A stretch of DNA of 64,000 bases from Comamonadaceae bacterium. Lineage in GTDB: Bacteria; Pseudomonadota; Gammaproteobacteria; Burkholderiales; Burkholderiaceae_C. Within the stretch, counting starts at the first letter, position 1. The number at the start of each line of letters is the position of its first letter. The DNA is taken from positions 61,959 through 125,958 of the forward strand of contig JAECRA010000002.1 in assembly GCA_015999985.1 (NCBI GenBank). Direction: 5' to 3'. Under the pieces are notes generated by a model. The model saw only the letters and a program-made list of their open reading frames with translations, did not search any database and was not told where the DNA came from. Shown here piece by piece: positions 52,820 through 61,582 of this stretch. Made by a program: the position numbers and the translations under genes.

Positions 52820-53980
52820 TTAACCGTTGCGCGCCAGTGCGTGCCCGATTCGCATCTTCATCAACTCGTTCGGGCCGTCTACCAATTGCGTGACTTTGGC
52901 GTCGCGCAACAGGCGTTCGACATGGTTGCTTCGGTAGTTGCCATAAGCACCGAACATCTGCACCGCCTCGATCGTGACCTTCAGAGCCATATCCGAGCAA
53001 TGTGACTTCACCATGGCGCAATATTTGCCCACCTCGGCGGTGGTGATGTCGTCCAGGGTGTCCATCCATTGAGCTACCTGATAGACAAACGCGCGTGAAG
53101 TCTCGATATGTGTCTGCATCTCGGCCAGTTTGAACTGGAGCACCTGGTGTTCAATCAGGGGCTTGCCAAACGTGTTGCGCTCCTTGGCGCGGGCAAGTGC
53201 CAAATCGAATGCCCCTTGCGCAATGCCCAAGGCCTGTGTGCCGCCGCCCAGGCGGCCCACATTCAGCGCTTGTGCAAATATCTTGAGGCCACCGCCCTCC
53301 TCTCCAAGCAGCTGGACGCCTGGCACACGGACATCCTTCAGGAAGACGTCTGCGGGCGGTAGCTGGCGGTAACCCATGACATCATCAACCTCTCCGGCGC
53401 GAATTCCGGGCGTGTCGCCATGGATCAGGAAAGCTGAAATTCCCTTGGTGCCTTTGCTGCGGTCCGTGATCGCGAAAACCAGGTACATGCCCGCCGCGGC
53501 GGCCAGCGACGCCACACGCTTGTGGCCGTTGATGATCCAGCCATCACCGTCGCGCCGTGCTTCGGTCTGCATACGGGCGAGATCGGCACCGGTATTCGGC
53601 TCTGTGATCGCGATGCAGGTCAACACCCCCTCTTGCATGCGTTTGAGGCAGTCGTCCCGCAATGCCGCGTCCCGAGCGTTGGTGAAAATCAGGTAGGAGC
53701 AAGCTTCGTGCGAGACGATGTTTGCAAAGCCGCCGTCGACCTTGGCAATCTCCTCCTCGGCAAGCACCACGGTGAACAGGCCGTGGCCTCCGCCGCCGAG
53801 TTCCTTGGGCATATGGAGCTTGAGCATGCCTTCTTTTTCCAGAAGGTGAATGGCGTCCCACCATTCTTTCGAGTGACCGGTTTGGCGGTCAATATCAATG
53901 ATGGTTTCGGATATCTTTCGTGCCACTGCAGCAGCTGAATCACGGACAGCAGCTTGTTCGGGTGTAAGGGTGTAGAGCAT
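52820..53980 (-). CDS. Acyl-CoA dehydrogenase family protein
   Basis: A 386-residue flavoenzyme. Blocks are MLKLHMPKELGGGGHG, CIAITEPNTGADL, RNTFGKPLIEHQ and QMFGAYGNYRSNHVERLLRDAK cut here. In the C-terminal active-site loop, the usual Y-E-G-T of medium-chain dehydrogenases reads LVDGPNEL, so the expected catalytic Glu is Asp368, a pattern also known from the ACAD10/11 branch (DGPxE). ATG 53980 follows AAGGAAGATC. It lies 17 bp after the thiolase stop. It likely oxidises a branched, cyclic or long acyl-CoA. Confidence 0.92.
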   Translation of the reverse strand: MLYTLTPEQAAVRDSAAAVARKISETIIDIDRQTGHSKEWWDAIHLLEKEGMLKLHMPKELGGGGHGLFTVVLAEEEIAKVDGGFANIVSHEACSYLIFTNARDAALRDDCLKRMQEGVLTCIAITEPNTGADLARMQTEARRDGDGWIINGHKRVASLAAAAGMYLVFAITDRSKGTKGISAFLIHGDTPGIRAGEVDDVMGYRQLPPADVFLKDVRVPGVQLLGEEGGGLKIFAQALNVGRLGGGTQALGIAQGAFDLALARAKERNTFGKPLIEHQVLQFKLAEMQTHIETSRAFVYQVAQWMDTLDDITTAEVGKYCAMVKSHCSDMALKVTIEAVQMFGAYGNYRSNHVERLLRDAKVTQLVDGPNELMKMRIGHALARNG

Positions 53981-53997
53981 GATCTTCCTTGCAAAAA

Positions 53998-55161
53998 CTA
54001 GATAGTGAGAATGTGAATGGCTGTGGCGGCGGACTCGCCCGATACAGTGCCGCCTGCGTTGTGTGCAAGCCCTACCCTGGCGTTGGGAACCTGACGTTCG
54101 CCGGCCTGTTGGCGCAGTTGCCAGGTGATTTCGCAAATCTGGGCCACACCTGTGGCGCCGACCGGATGGCCGCGCGCGATGAGACCTCCGCTGGTGTTGA
54201 CCGGAAGGCGCCCGCCTAGACTGGGTCCGCCCTCATCTACGTAAGCAGGTGCTTCGCTCTTCTTGCAAAATTGAAGACGCTCGTAGAGCATGAGCTCGCT
54301 GGCCGCAGTGGTGTCGTGAACTTCCGCGAGCGAGAGGTCTTCTGGCCCCAAGCCAGCCATGTTGTAGGCAGCATCGGCAGCGTCGTCCACAGATCGCCCT
54401 GCCAGTGGGCCGGGTGTGCCGCCGGAGCGAAGTACGGAAGCTGCAATGCGAACGGCATTTGATGCGCGCTCACGTTGGAACTTCTCGGAGCAAATCAACA
54501 CCGCAGCAGCACCGTCACTGATGGGTGAGCACATCAATCGAGTCAATGGAGGGGCTGCGACTGGTGAGGCCAGGATCTCATCGACCGTGTAGGTCTCGCG
54601 GTAGTGGGCCAGCGGATTGAGCGAGGCGTGTCTGCGGCTTTTGGCAGCGACTTCCGCCACATGGCGCAAAGTTGCACCCGAGTCTTTCATATAGTTTGCA
54701 AGCCGCTTGCTGGACTCAGCCAGAAAACTGCTTTGCTGCGATTGGCCGGAGGACAGCTCGACGTCAGTAGCAGACGCCAAGGCGCGCATGGAGACCAAGC
54801 GATCTTCATGAAACAGCTTTTCGACGCCAAGCACCAGCACCAAGTCATACAAACCCGCTGCCACACTCATCCAGGCCTGATGAACGGCGGTGGCGCCGCT
54901 TGCGCAGGCATTCTCGACGTTGACAACGGGAACCCCCGTGATACCCATGGCGTTCAGCACCACCTGCCCTCGAATCGACTCCTGTCCGGTCACGATGCCG
55001 GCCATGGAGTTGGCGCAATACACCGCTTGTATGTCCTGCTGCGTGACGGAGGCATCCGCCAGGGTATTCGTGATCGCCTCTCGCGCAAGGTCCTTCATGG
55101 AACGTTGCGGATGGCGGGCAAAAGGCGTCATGCCTACGCCGCAGATATATGCTTTTTTCAT
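53998..55161 (-). CDS. Thiolase family protein, SCP-x type
   Basis: A 387-residue thiolase-fold protein with nucleophilic Cys86 in VENACASGATA and His motifs EVHDTTAASE and SGGLIARGHPVGATG. The C-terminal second cysteine of standard thiolases is replaced (HNAGGTVSGE), as in SCP-x/acetyl-CoA acetyltransferase-like proteins, some of which need a small DUF35 OB-fold partner; none is seen here. ATG 55161 overlaps the permease stop. It would carry out the cleaving step of a beta-oxidation-like sequence. Confidence 0.9.
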   Translation of the reverse strand: MKKAYICGVGMTPFARHPQRSMKDLAREAITNTLADASVTQQDIQAVYCANSMAGIVTGQESIRGQVVLNAMGITGVPVVNVENACASGATAVHQAWMSVAAGLYDLVLVLGVEKLFHEDRLVSMRALASATDVELSSGQSQQSSFLAESSKRLANYMKDSGATLRHVAEVAAKSRRHASLNPLAHYRETYTVDEILASPVAAPPLTRLMCSPISDGAAAVLICSEKFQRERASNAVRIAASVLRSGGTPGPLAGRSVDDAADAAYNMAGLGPEDLSLAEVHDTTAASELMLYERLQFCKKSEAPAYVDEGGPSLGGRLPVNTSGGLIARGHPVGATGVAQICEITWQLRQQAGERQVPNARVGLAHNAGGTVSGESAATAIHILTI

Positions 55162-55919
55162 CAGTGTGCCCTCTGTGGGGGGTGCCATTTCATGACACGC
55201 CGCTCCACCAACTTCATCGCCTCGTTCAGGACAACCGCGAGAACTGCCAGTACGATGATGATTGCGAAAACCTGTGCGGTGTCGAACATATTGGCGGCCT
55301 TGGAGATCATCTGACCCAACCCATACTGGCCAGCGATCATTTCGCCCACAATCGTTCCGATCAGCGCGAGGCCGATGCTGACGCGCAGGCCTGCGAAGAT
55401 GAAGGTCATGGAGGCCGGCAAGAGAATGCGGCGGGCTATGAGCGCTTTGCTTGCGCCCATGGTTCGCGCGGCATTGACCAGGTTGTGGTCAATCTCACGT
55501 ACACCGGTATAGGTATTGAGCAGCATCACAAAGAAGACCAGCGATGCGGCCAATGCCACCTTGGAGCCTTCTCCAATGCCAAACCAGACCAGAAACAAAG
55601 GCGCAAGTGCTACTCTTGGCAAGCTATACAGCGCCATGATGAAAGGCTCCAGCAGCCTGAAAGCGCCGTTCCAGTGGGCCAATGCGAACCCACCTGCAAC
55701 ACCTAGCACGCAGCCCACGAGCAGTCCCAGCAAGGTTTCGCGAACAGTGACTCCCACGTTGACCCAGAAGAATCCGCTCACGATGGCTTCCGACAACCAC
55801 GCAAAGATCTTGCTGGGCCTGCTCATCACGAAGTCCTGAACCAGGCCCAGGCGAGCGACAAGCTCCCACAAGGCCAGGATGACGGCAAGGAACAATATTC
55901 GATAGAGAACGAGTTTCAT
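55161..55919 (-). CDS. ABC transporter permease, NitT/TauT type
   Basis: A 252-residue inner-membrane permease with about six transmembrane segments. The EAA loop reads ARTMGASKALIARRILLPASM. ATG 55919 overlaps the ATPase stop (ATGA), and its own stop overlaps the thiolase start, so transport and degradation genes are translationally chained. The class includes SsuC, TauC and transporters of phthalate and other aromatic acids. Confidence 0.93.
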   Translation of the reverse strand: MKLVLYRILFLAVILALWELVARLGLVQDFVMSRPSKIFAWLSEAIVSGFFWVNVGVTVRETLLGLLVGCVLGVAGGFALAHWNGAFRLLEPFIMALYSLPRVALAPLFLVWFGIGEGSKVALAASLVFFVMLLNTYTGVREIDHNLVNAARTMGASKALIARRILLPASMTFIFAGLRVSIGLALIGTIVGEMIAGQYGLGQMISKAANMFDTAQVFAIIIVLAVLAVVLNEAMKLVERRVMKWHPPQRAH

Positions 55920-56746
55920 TCGAGGACGATCTCTTCCTTGAGGGACTGCCAGACGCGCACAAACAGCTCGTTGTAGGCGGGGTCTCGCACGATGGTTTCA
56001 ATCGCACGCGGACGCTCTATTTCCACTTGATATTCCTCCTTGATACGCCCTGGCCTGGCGCTGAACAACATGACGCGGTCCGACAGACCGATGGCTTCGG
56101 AAAGGTCATGCGTCACAAAGAGCACCGTGAGGCCGGTGGCCTCCCAAAGTCGCAGCAGCTCCTCTTGCATCAGCAGGCGCGTCTGTGCATCAAGCGCCCC
56201 GAAGGGCTCATCCATCAAAAGCACTTTGGGCTGCTGCGCGAGCAAGCGTGCGAGTTGGACACGCTTGCGCATGCCACCGGAGAGTTGCCAGGGATAGGCA
56301 TCCGCGAATTGCCCCACGCCCACTTTCTTGAGCAGCGACATGCACAGTCCGTCATCCGTGCGCCCTGCAGCGATCAGTGGAAACCTGACGTTATCCAGGG
56401 CCGTGGCCCAAGGCAGCAAGGTATCGGACTGGAACATGTAGCCAACTGCAGGATCACCGAGGGTGATAGGTTTTCCATCCAGCTCGCAGATACCAGAGTC
56501 AGGCTTGACCAGACCGGAAATAACGGATAGCAAGGTGCTCTTGCCACACCCTGATGGCCCGACGATGGAGCAGAACTCTCCCTCACGAATAGCGAGATTG
56601 ACGTTGCCCAATACTTCGACGCGAGATCCGCGGGCTGCCGGGAAAGACAGGGACACGTCCCGAACGACCAGCTTTTGGGTTGAGTTGAGCTCTTGCACGG
56701 TGTTGTAGGGCGATCCTTCTATCGCGTCAAAAGGGCTGATCCGCAT
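55916..56746 (-). CDS. ABC transporter ATPase, NitT/TauT type
   Basis: A 276-residue ATPase with Walker A GPSGCGKST, signature LSGGMRKR, Walker B LLMDEPFGALD and switch His in FVTHDLSEA. ATG 56746 overlaps the binding-protein stop (TAATG); a GTG three codons earlier is less likely. It energises the permease that overlaps its end. Confidence 0.94.
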   Translation of the reverse strand: MRISPFDAIEGSPYNTVQELNSTQKLVVRDVSLSFPAARGSRVEVLGNVNLAIREGEFCSIVGPSGCGKSTLLSVISGLVKPDSGICELDGKPITLGDPAVGYMFQSDTLLPWATALDNVRFPLIAAGRTDDGLCMSLLKKVGVGQFADAYPWQLSGGMRKRVQLARLLAQQPKVLLMDEPFGALDAQTRLLMQEELLRLWEATGLTVLFVTHDLSEAIGLSDRVMLFSARPGRIKEEYQVEIERPRAIETIVRDPAYNELFVRVWQSLKEEIVLE

Positions 56747-57750
56747 TACTTCCACTCGGCAGCCAATCGCGGATCGACAATGTCGGCGTACGAAACATCG
56801 CTTTTGGTAAGGCCCGCTGACCTATAGACCTTGCTCATGTGGTCTACCGCTTCCTTGGTAATGAGCGGGCTGAACGCAGGCGCTTCCACGCGTGCAATCT
56901 CGGTCAACAGGTCTGGCGCCAAAGATGGAAACATGCGCTGTAGTGTGGGAACCATCAGATCCGGCTTCTCATTGATCGCGCGGCTCGCTTTGGTAATGGC
57001 TCTGGCAGCGGCCTGGGCCTTGGCAAGATTGGCCGGCGTTGAGAGCCATTTATCCGTGGCTTGAAGCGAGCTTCCCAACAGGTTCTGCAGAGGTGCTGGC
57101 ACGTCATCGCCGCGCAGATCCAGCAACACGGTTGCAACCTTCTCCTTGCGGGTCAGGGTTACGGTTGAAGGTTCCCAGGTCATCTGAGCGTCGACTCGCC
57201 CAGCCTGAAGTGCAGGCAGGTGCGCTGCCAGACCTCCGGTAGCGACCACGGTCAAGTCTTTATCTGGATCCAGCCCTGCATCACGCAGCGCGATCCGAAA
57301 AAACAGATCGCTCAGGCTCCCCGGTGAACTGACCCCCACCGTCTTACCTTTCAATCCTTTCAGATCGCCTGGTTTGAGGTTGGCGCGGTTGGAGGCCACC
57401 AGCGTGAAGATCGGCTTTTTCTGCAGAAGCACCACGTTCTTGGCCTTGATTCCCTGGTTCGCCATGAGGAGCGTGGTACCCACGCCACCGCCACCCATAT
57501 CCACCGCGCCAGCCACCATGGCGCGCTCAGCCTCTGCTCCACTGGCAAACTCAGTGATCTTGACCTCAAGGCCTTCTCGTTCAAAGAAGCCCTCATCACG
57601 CGCCACGTAAAGCACGACCGCGCTGGTGGAAGGCACTACCGAAAGCGTGGCGCTGCCTAGTTTCTGTTGGGCATAAGACATCTGCAATGCGCCCATGGCG
57701 CAGAGCGCAAGGGCCGCTGTGCGAATAAGTGATCGCCTGGATGAAGTCAT
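56746..57750 (-). CDS. ABC transporter substrate-binding protein, SsuA/NMT1-like
   Basis: A 334-residue periplasmic binding protein. ATG 57750 follows GGAGG; the signal peptide begins with a twin-arginine-like SSRRSLIRT stretch and ends near SYAQQ. Fold marks are YVARDEGFFEREGLEVKI, AMVAGAVDMGGGGVGTTL, LKGKTVGVSSPGS and MTWEPSTVTL. It heads the seven-gene operon. Nothing in the sequence fixes the ligand, but the enzymes downstream imply a carboxylic acid that is degraded through CoA esters. Confidence 0.92.
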   Translation of the reverse strand: MTSSRRSLIRTAALALCAMGALQMSYAQQKLGSATLSVVPSTSAVVLYVARDEGFFEREGLEVKITEFASGAEAERAMVAGAVDMGGGGVGTTLLMANQGIKAKNVVLLQKKPIFTLVASNRANLKPGDLKGLKGKTVGVSSPGSLSDLFFRIALRDAGLDPDKDLTVVATGGLAAHLPALQAGRVDAQMTWEPSTVTLTRKEKVATVLLDLRGDDVPAPLQNLLGSSLQATDKWLSTPANLAKAQAAARAITKASRAINEKPDLMVPTLQRMFPSLAPDLLTEIARVEAPAFSPLITKEAVDHMSKVYRSAGLTKSDVSYADIVDPRLAAEWK

Positions 57751-57781
57751 AGAACCTCCAAAGGAGTTCAAGTTTCTGATC

Positions 57782-57808
57782 GTTCGTGTATAACGAACGG
57801 CGTTCGTT
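57782..57808. promoter_or_regulatory. Overlapping palindromic operators between ABC operon and IclR gene
   Basis: GTTCGTGTATAACGAAC (57782-57798; 6-bp arms GTTCGT/ACGAAC) overlaps AACGAACGGCGTTCGTT (57792-57808; perfect 8-bp arms around one base). The first is a TTC-N9-GAA element of exactly the spacing found in the 14-32 kb block. The position, between divergent genes, is as expected for an autoregulated IclR repressor or activator. Confidence 0.75.
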
Positions 57809-57888
57809 GAAATGTTATTATGCTTACTCTGAGATAGGACGCAACCTTTGCGATGTACGGAATTACCCTTAACCGAATAGAGAATCGA

Positions 57889-58641
57889 ATGACTTCAGAG
57901 ACGCCATCCAGACAGGTCGCTTCGGTATCGCGCGCGCTGCAAATACTTGAATTGCTCATTGCCGCGCCTTTGCACGAACTCGGCGTGACTGAAATCGCTC
58001 GAGGCATCGGCGTTGTGAAAAGCTCTGCCCATCAACTGCTTTCAACTCTGGCATCTCATGGCTTCGTGGAAACCAGTGCCGGCTCGGGGCGCTACCGTCT
58101 GGGAGTTGGCCTCATGGAAGCAGGCGCAGTGGCCTCTCAGCAGCTCGGTCTGGGGCCTGGCGTGTTGCCAATGCTCGAAGCACTGGTTTCAGAAGTAGGC
58201 GAGACTTGTTCTCTGGGTGTGCTTGTCGGTACCAATATCTCATTGCTCCAGCGCGTGGAGGCACAATCAGTCCTTCGCGTGGATCTCAAGGTAGGCACCC
58301 GTTTTCCGGCACAGACCTCGGCGATCGGGCGGGTTATTCTGAGCGAGATGGCGCAAGAACAACGTGATCAGGTGCTGGAGCAAATGAATCTGCCCGAGCA
58401 CGAGCGTCAGGCTTTCCTTCAGGAATTGGACAAGGTGCGCCAGGACGGATGCGCCATCGTCAACAATATTCCCGTGGAAGGCATTGGCGCCATCGCAGTG
58501 GCAGTGCGCCCTTCGGCGCAAGGTCCAGTAGCGGGACTTGTCGTGGCGGCCCCTGCCTTCAGGTTCAATCCTGAGGCTTGGCGCGCTCCCTTGCAGCGTA
58601 CTGCTGCGATGATTGCAGCCCGGGGCATTCGTAAATTTTGA
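57889..58641 (+). CDS. IclR-family transcriptional regulator, copy 2
   Basis: A regulator of about 250 residues (262 if the ATG at 57853 is used; AGAGAAT before 57889 is the better, though weak, ribosome binding site). The helix-turn-helix is LGVTEIARGIGVVKSSAHQLLSTL, and the effector domain shows VGTRFPAQTSAIGRVILSEM and AIAVAVRPSAQGPVAGLVVAAPA. It is divergent from the seven-gene ABC and beta-oxidation operon across a region with two overlapping palindromes, so it very likely controls that operon in response to its acid or an acyl-CoA. Confidence 0.93.
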   Translation: MTSETPSRQVASVSRALQILELLIAAPLHELGVTEIARGIGVVKSSAHQLLSTLASHGFVETSAGSGRYRLGVGLMEAGAVASQQLGLGPGVLPMLEALVSEVGETCSLGVLVGTNISLLQRVEAQSVLRVDLKVGTRFPAQTSAIGRVILSEMAQEQRDQVLEQMNLPEHERQAFLQELDKVRQDGCAIVNNIPVEGIGAIAVAVRPSAQGPVAGLVVAAPAFRFNPEAWRAPLQRTAAMIAARGIRKF

Positions 58642-58672
58642 GGACGCGAACTCTGAGCTTTGGAGAAAAGGT

Positions 58673-59353
58673 ATGCAACGTCGATCTCTGCTGAGGCATC
58701 TGTCCCTGACGATGCTCCCCATCCTTCCCCTTGCAGCAACAGCTCAAGCAAATGCTCAGCCCCCGGCCCTGCATATAGCCGCAAAACAAGGCGATGTAGC
58801 TGCTGTGCGCAAACTGCTGTCTGAAGGTGCCAGTCTTGAAGCGCGTGACAATACAGGCGCTACGGCACTGCTCGTGGCCACACACGCCAACCAGATCGAA
58901 GCAGCCAAGGCGCTGATCGATGCTGGTGCCGACGTGAACGCTAAGGATCAGATCAGCGACAGTCCCTACCTGTACGCTGGTGCGCGGGGTCACCTCGAAA
59001 TACTCAAAATGACGCTTGCGCACGGCGCAGACTTAAAAAGCACCAATCGCTATGGGGGCACTGCCCTCATCCCTGCCGCCGAAAGAGGGCACGTCGAAAC
59101 CGTGCGAACGCTCATCGAGGCTGGTGTTGACCTGAACCACGTGAACAGCCTGGGATGGACGGCGCTCCTGGAGGCCATCATTCTCAGCGACGGCGGTGAG
59201 AGACACCAGCAGATTGTCCGTTTGCTGGTGAATGCCGGAGCAAACGTGAATCTTGCAGATGGCGCGGGCGTGACGCCACTGCAGCACGTACGCCAGCGCG
59301 GCTACAGCTACAAGGCGATTGAGGCCATTCTCACTTCTGCTCAAGCACGCTGA
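58673..59353 (+). CDS. Exported ankyrin-repeat protein
   Basis: A 226-residue protein with an N-terminal signal peptide (about 1-28, Tat-like MQRRSLLRHLS followed by a hydrophobic run, cleavage near ANAQP). About five ankyrin repeats follow, marked by ALHIAAKQGDVAAVRKLLSEGA, ALLVATHANQIEAAKALIDA, ALIPAAERGHVETVRTLIEA and IVRLLVNAGANVN. ATG 58673 follows GGAGAAAAGG. It lies just after the IclR gene. Periplasmic ankyrin proteins are often protective or binding partners, for example of catalase, but nothing indicates the partner here. Confidence 0.88.
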   Translation: MQRRSLLRHLSLTMLPILPLAATAQANAQPPALHIAAKQGDVAAVRKLLSEGASLEARDNTGATALLVATHANQIEAAKALIDAGADVNAKDQISDSPYLYAGARGHLEILKMTLAHGADLKSTNRYGGTALIPAAERGHVETVRTLIEAGVDLNHVNSLGWTALLEAIILSDGGERHQQIVRLLVNAGANVNLADGAGVTPLQHVRQRGYSYKAIEAILTSAQAR

Positions 59354-59421
59354 CGGATGCATGCGTTTAATTGACGCCGCCGTGCGTCACGGATCTTATT
59401 GAGCAACTCTCAGAGGGACTT

Positions 59422-60237
59422 TCATCGTCGATGATTTTCCGTGCTCGGTTCGCCAGGCCAATAGTGGCTGTCCGGCATGGGCCGCGCACCGAACAGGGCC
59501 TGACCCACCCTGACCACAGACGCCCCCTCCTCCACGGCGATCTCGAAATCGCCCGACATGCCCATCGACAATTCGTCCAGATTTACGCCCGCGGGCGCAC
59601 TCTCCCGCAACCGGTCGCGCAGACCACGCAGAAGCATGAAGCACTGTCGCACTCGCTCAACATCGCTGGAAAACAGGGCCAAGGTCATCAGCCCACGCAC
59701 GCGCAGCGCCGTAAAAGCGGGGAGATCTTGAATAAAGCCAGACACTTGCTCAGGAGCCAGACCGTACTTGCTGGTCTCACCAGAGGTATTGACTTGAACA
59801 AATATATCCAGCGAGCGCCCTTCGGCTTGCAAGCGGCGATCCAGCGCCTCGGCTACGCGAAGGCTGTCCAGCGCCTGAAATTCAGAAGCGAAACGGGCTA
59901 CCAGCTTGACCTTGTTGGTTTGCAGGTGACCAATCACCGACCATTGCAGATCGGCAAGATCTTGCATCGCCTCCCACTTGCCGAGGGCTTCCTGCACCTT
60001 GTTCTCCCCTAACATCCGGCACCCCGCTGCGTAGGCCAGGCGCAGGCTGGCCTCGGATTTGGTTTTGCTGACCGGCAACAACCGCACCATTTGTGGATCG
60101 CGTCCTGCACGATGGCATGCGGCCGCGATGCGCGCCTGTACGGCTGCAAGGTTGCGCCGAAAATCGTCGACCGAGCTAGGTTCAGCATAGCGGCCATGCG
60201 CGTCGTGACTGGTCTGCGTGCTTGACGACTCTGGCAT
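59422..60237 (-). CDS. YggS/ProSC family pyridoxal-phosphate homeostasis protein
   Basis: A 271-residue PLP-binding protein of the YggS family. The PLP Lys is Lys58 in LLPVSKTKS; GENKVQEALGKW, WSVIGHLQTNKVKL and LSMGMSGDFEIAVEEGA are hallmark blocks. These proteins buffer free PLP and have no known catalytic activity. ATG 60237 overlaps the stop of the BenE-type transporter gene (ATGA). A PLP-binding MocR regulator is divergent, so the three genes form a vitamin-B6-flavoured unit. Confidence 0.93.
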   Translation of the reverse strand: MPESSSTQTSHDAHGRYAEPSSVDDFRRNLAAVQARIAAACHRAGRDPQMVRLLPVSKTKSEASLRLAYAAGCRMLGENKVQEALGKWEAMQDLADLQWSVIGHLQTNKVKLVARFASEFQALDSLRVAEALDRRLQAEGRSLDIFVQVNTSGETSKYGLAPEQVSGFIQDLPAFTALRVRGLMTLALFSSDVERVRQCFMLLRGLRDRLRESAPAGVNLDELSMGMSGDFEIAVEEGASVVRVGQALFGARPMPDSHYWPGEPSTENHRR

Positions 60238-61472
60238 CAGCTCACCTTCTTGCTGAACGGCGATGCAGCCAGGACAACCGCCTTGCGCGGTAGATGGCCA
60301 TTGAGGACCGCGTAGGCCATAAGTCCAATAACCAACCCCCAAAATGCGCCGCCAATACCCAGAAGCTTGATATTGGCAGCAGCTGCCAGGAAGGTAATCA
60401 ACGAAGCTTCGCGAGTTCTGGCGTCAGCCATCGCACTGGCGAGACTGCCACCGATGGTGCCCAGCAGAGCGAGGCCCGCTAGCGTAGTGATGAATGTCGC
60501 CGGAAAAGCCATGAAGACTGCGGCCAGCGTGACCCCAAAAACTCCCACCAGAACGTAGAACACGCCTGCGGCGATTCCGGCGATCCAGCGCTTTGACGGA
60601 TCTTCATGGGCTTCCCGTCCGGTGCAGATGGCAGCTGTGATCGCGGCAATGTTGAAAGCATGGGAACCGAAAGGCGCCATCAACAACGAACCAAGGCCAG
60701 TGATGGTCACGATGGGGTTAGCGCTCGTTTTGAAGCCATCATTGCGCAGCACTAACATGCCAGGCATGTACTGGCCCGTCAGGGTGATAAGAAACAAGGG
60801 CAGCGCTACGCTCAGCAAAGCGTTGAGTGAAAACACAGGCATTGTGAAAATCGGCGCTGCCAAGGTCAGCCTCAACCCCGAGAGGTTGACGCGATCCTGG
60901 ATAAGCAAGAAGGCCAATCCCAACCCCAGGATGCCCACTACCGCATAGCGAGCCGAGAACCGCTTGATCAACAAATAGGCCAGTATCAACAGTCCTGCCA
61001 ACAACGGATCTATGGCCACTCCACCGAAGGCCCCTATACCGAACTGAAGCAGGATTCCAGCCAGCAGCCCGGCTGCCACACCCGGGGGAATGAGACGGAT
61101 GACGCGTTCAAACCAGCCCGACAGTCCCAGTACCACAAATGCTGCGGCTGAAATCATGTACGCACCTATGGCCTCAGCATGAGTAGTGGTTGCCAATGCG
61201 GTGACCAGGAATGCTGCTGCCGGCGTAGACCACGCGGTGATGATCGGCTCGCGGGAAATCCAGCTCAAGATGATTCCTGTCACACCCACACCAATTGAAA
61301 TTGACCAGACCCAAGAAGCTGTCAACTCAGGGCTGAGGCCGGCCACTTTGGCAGCCTGGAAGACCAGGATGAAGGTGCCTCCGTAGTTCACGATGACGGA
61401 AATGAGCCCGGCCACCAAGGGATGGGCGAGATCGCTCAAGCGAGAGGTCGAAAACGACGGTACGGATGACAT
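60237..61472 (-). CDS. BenE-family membrane transporter
   Basis: A 411-residue integral membrane protein with about 11-12 transmembrane segments, of the BenE (benzoate/proton symporter) family: ASWVWSISIGVGVTGI, TAWSTPAAAFLVTAL, LRNDGFKTSANP and GSHAFNIAAITAAICTG. ATG 61472 is chosen; a GTG at 61493 is in frame. It is first in an operon with yggS and divergent from a MocR regulator, with no benzoate catabolic genes in the window, so the substrate may be something else, possibly a B6 vitamer (inference). Confidence 0.88.
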   Translation of the reverse strand: MSSVPSFSTSRLSDLAHPLVAGLISVIVNYGGTFILVFQAAKVAGLSPELTASWVWSISIGVGVTGIILSWISREPIITAWSTPAAAFLVTALATTTHAEAIGAYMISAAAFVVLGLSGWFERVIRLIPPGVAAGLLAGILLQFGIGAFGGVAIDPLLAGLLILAYLLIKRFSARYAVVGILGLGLAFLLIQDRVNLSGLRLTLAAPIFTMPVFSLNALLSVALPLFLITLTGQYMPGMLVLRNDGFKTSANPIVTITGLGSLLMAPFGSHAFNIAAITAAICTGREAHEDPSKRWIAGIAAGVFYVLVGVFGVTLAAVFMAFPATFITTLAGLALLGTIGGSLASAMADARTREASLITFLAAAANIKLLGIGGAFWGLVIGLMAYAVLNGHLPRKAVVLAASPFSKKVS

Positions 61473-61551
61473 GACTTGACGGTGACTTTTCACAAATCGT
61501 GGAACAGGCGTATGGAGTCATGTTTATAAAATTAAAATGGCATGATGTGCC

Positions 61552-61582
61552 CTACCAATTCATAGATGAGGTACCAACCATT
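61552..61582. promoter_or_regulatory. Direct repeats, candidate MocR binding site
   Basis: CTACCAATTCAT (61552-61563) and GTACCAACCATT (61571-61582) share TACCAAnnCAT/TT with starts 19 bp apart. MocR/GabR regulators bind direct repeats, and the B. subtilis GabR box is ATACCA. The second copy abuts the TTG start of the MocR gene, allowing autorepression as well as control of the divergent operon. Confidence 0.5.

Noticed and set aside
60237..61472. Naming the transporter benE and assigning benzoate uptake
   Set aside because: Family membership is clear, but there are no benzoate genes nearby and the partners point to PLP, so the substrate was left open.
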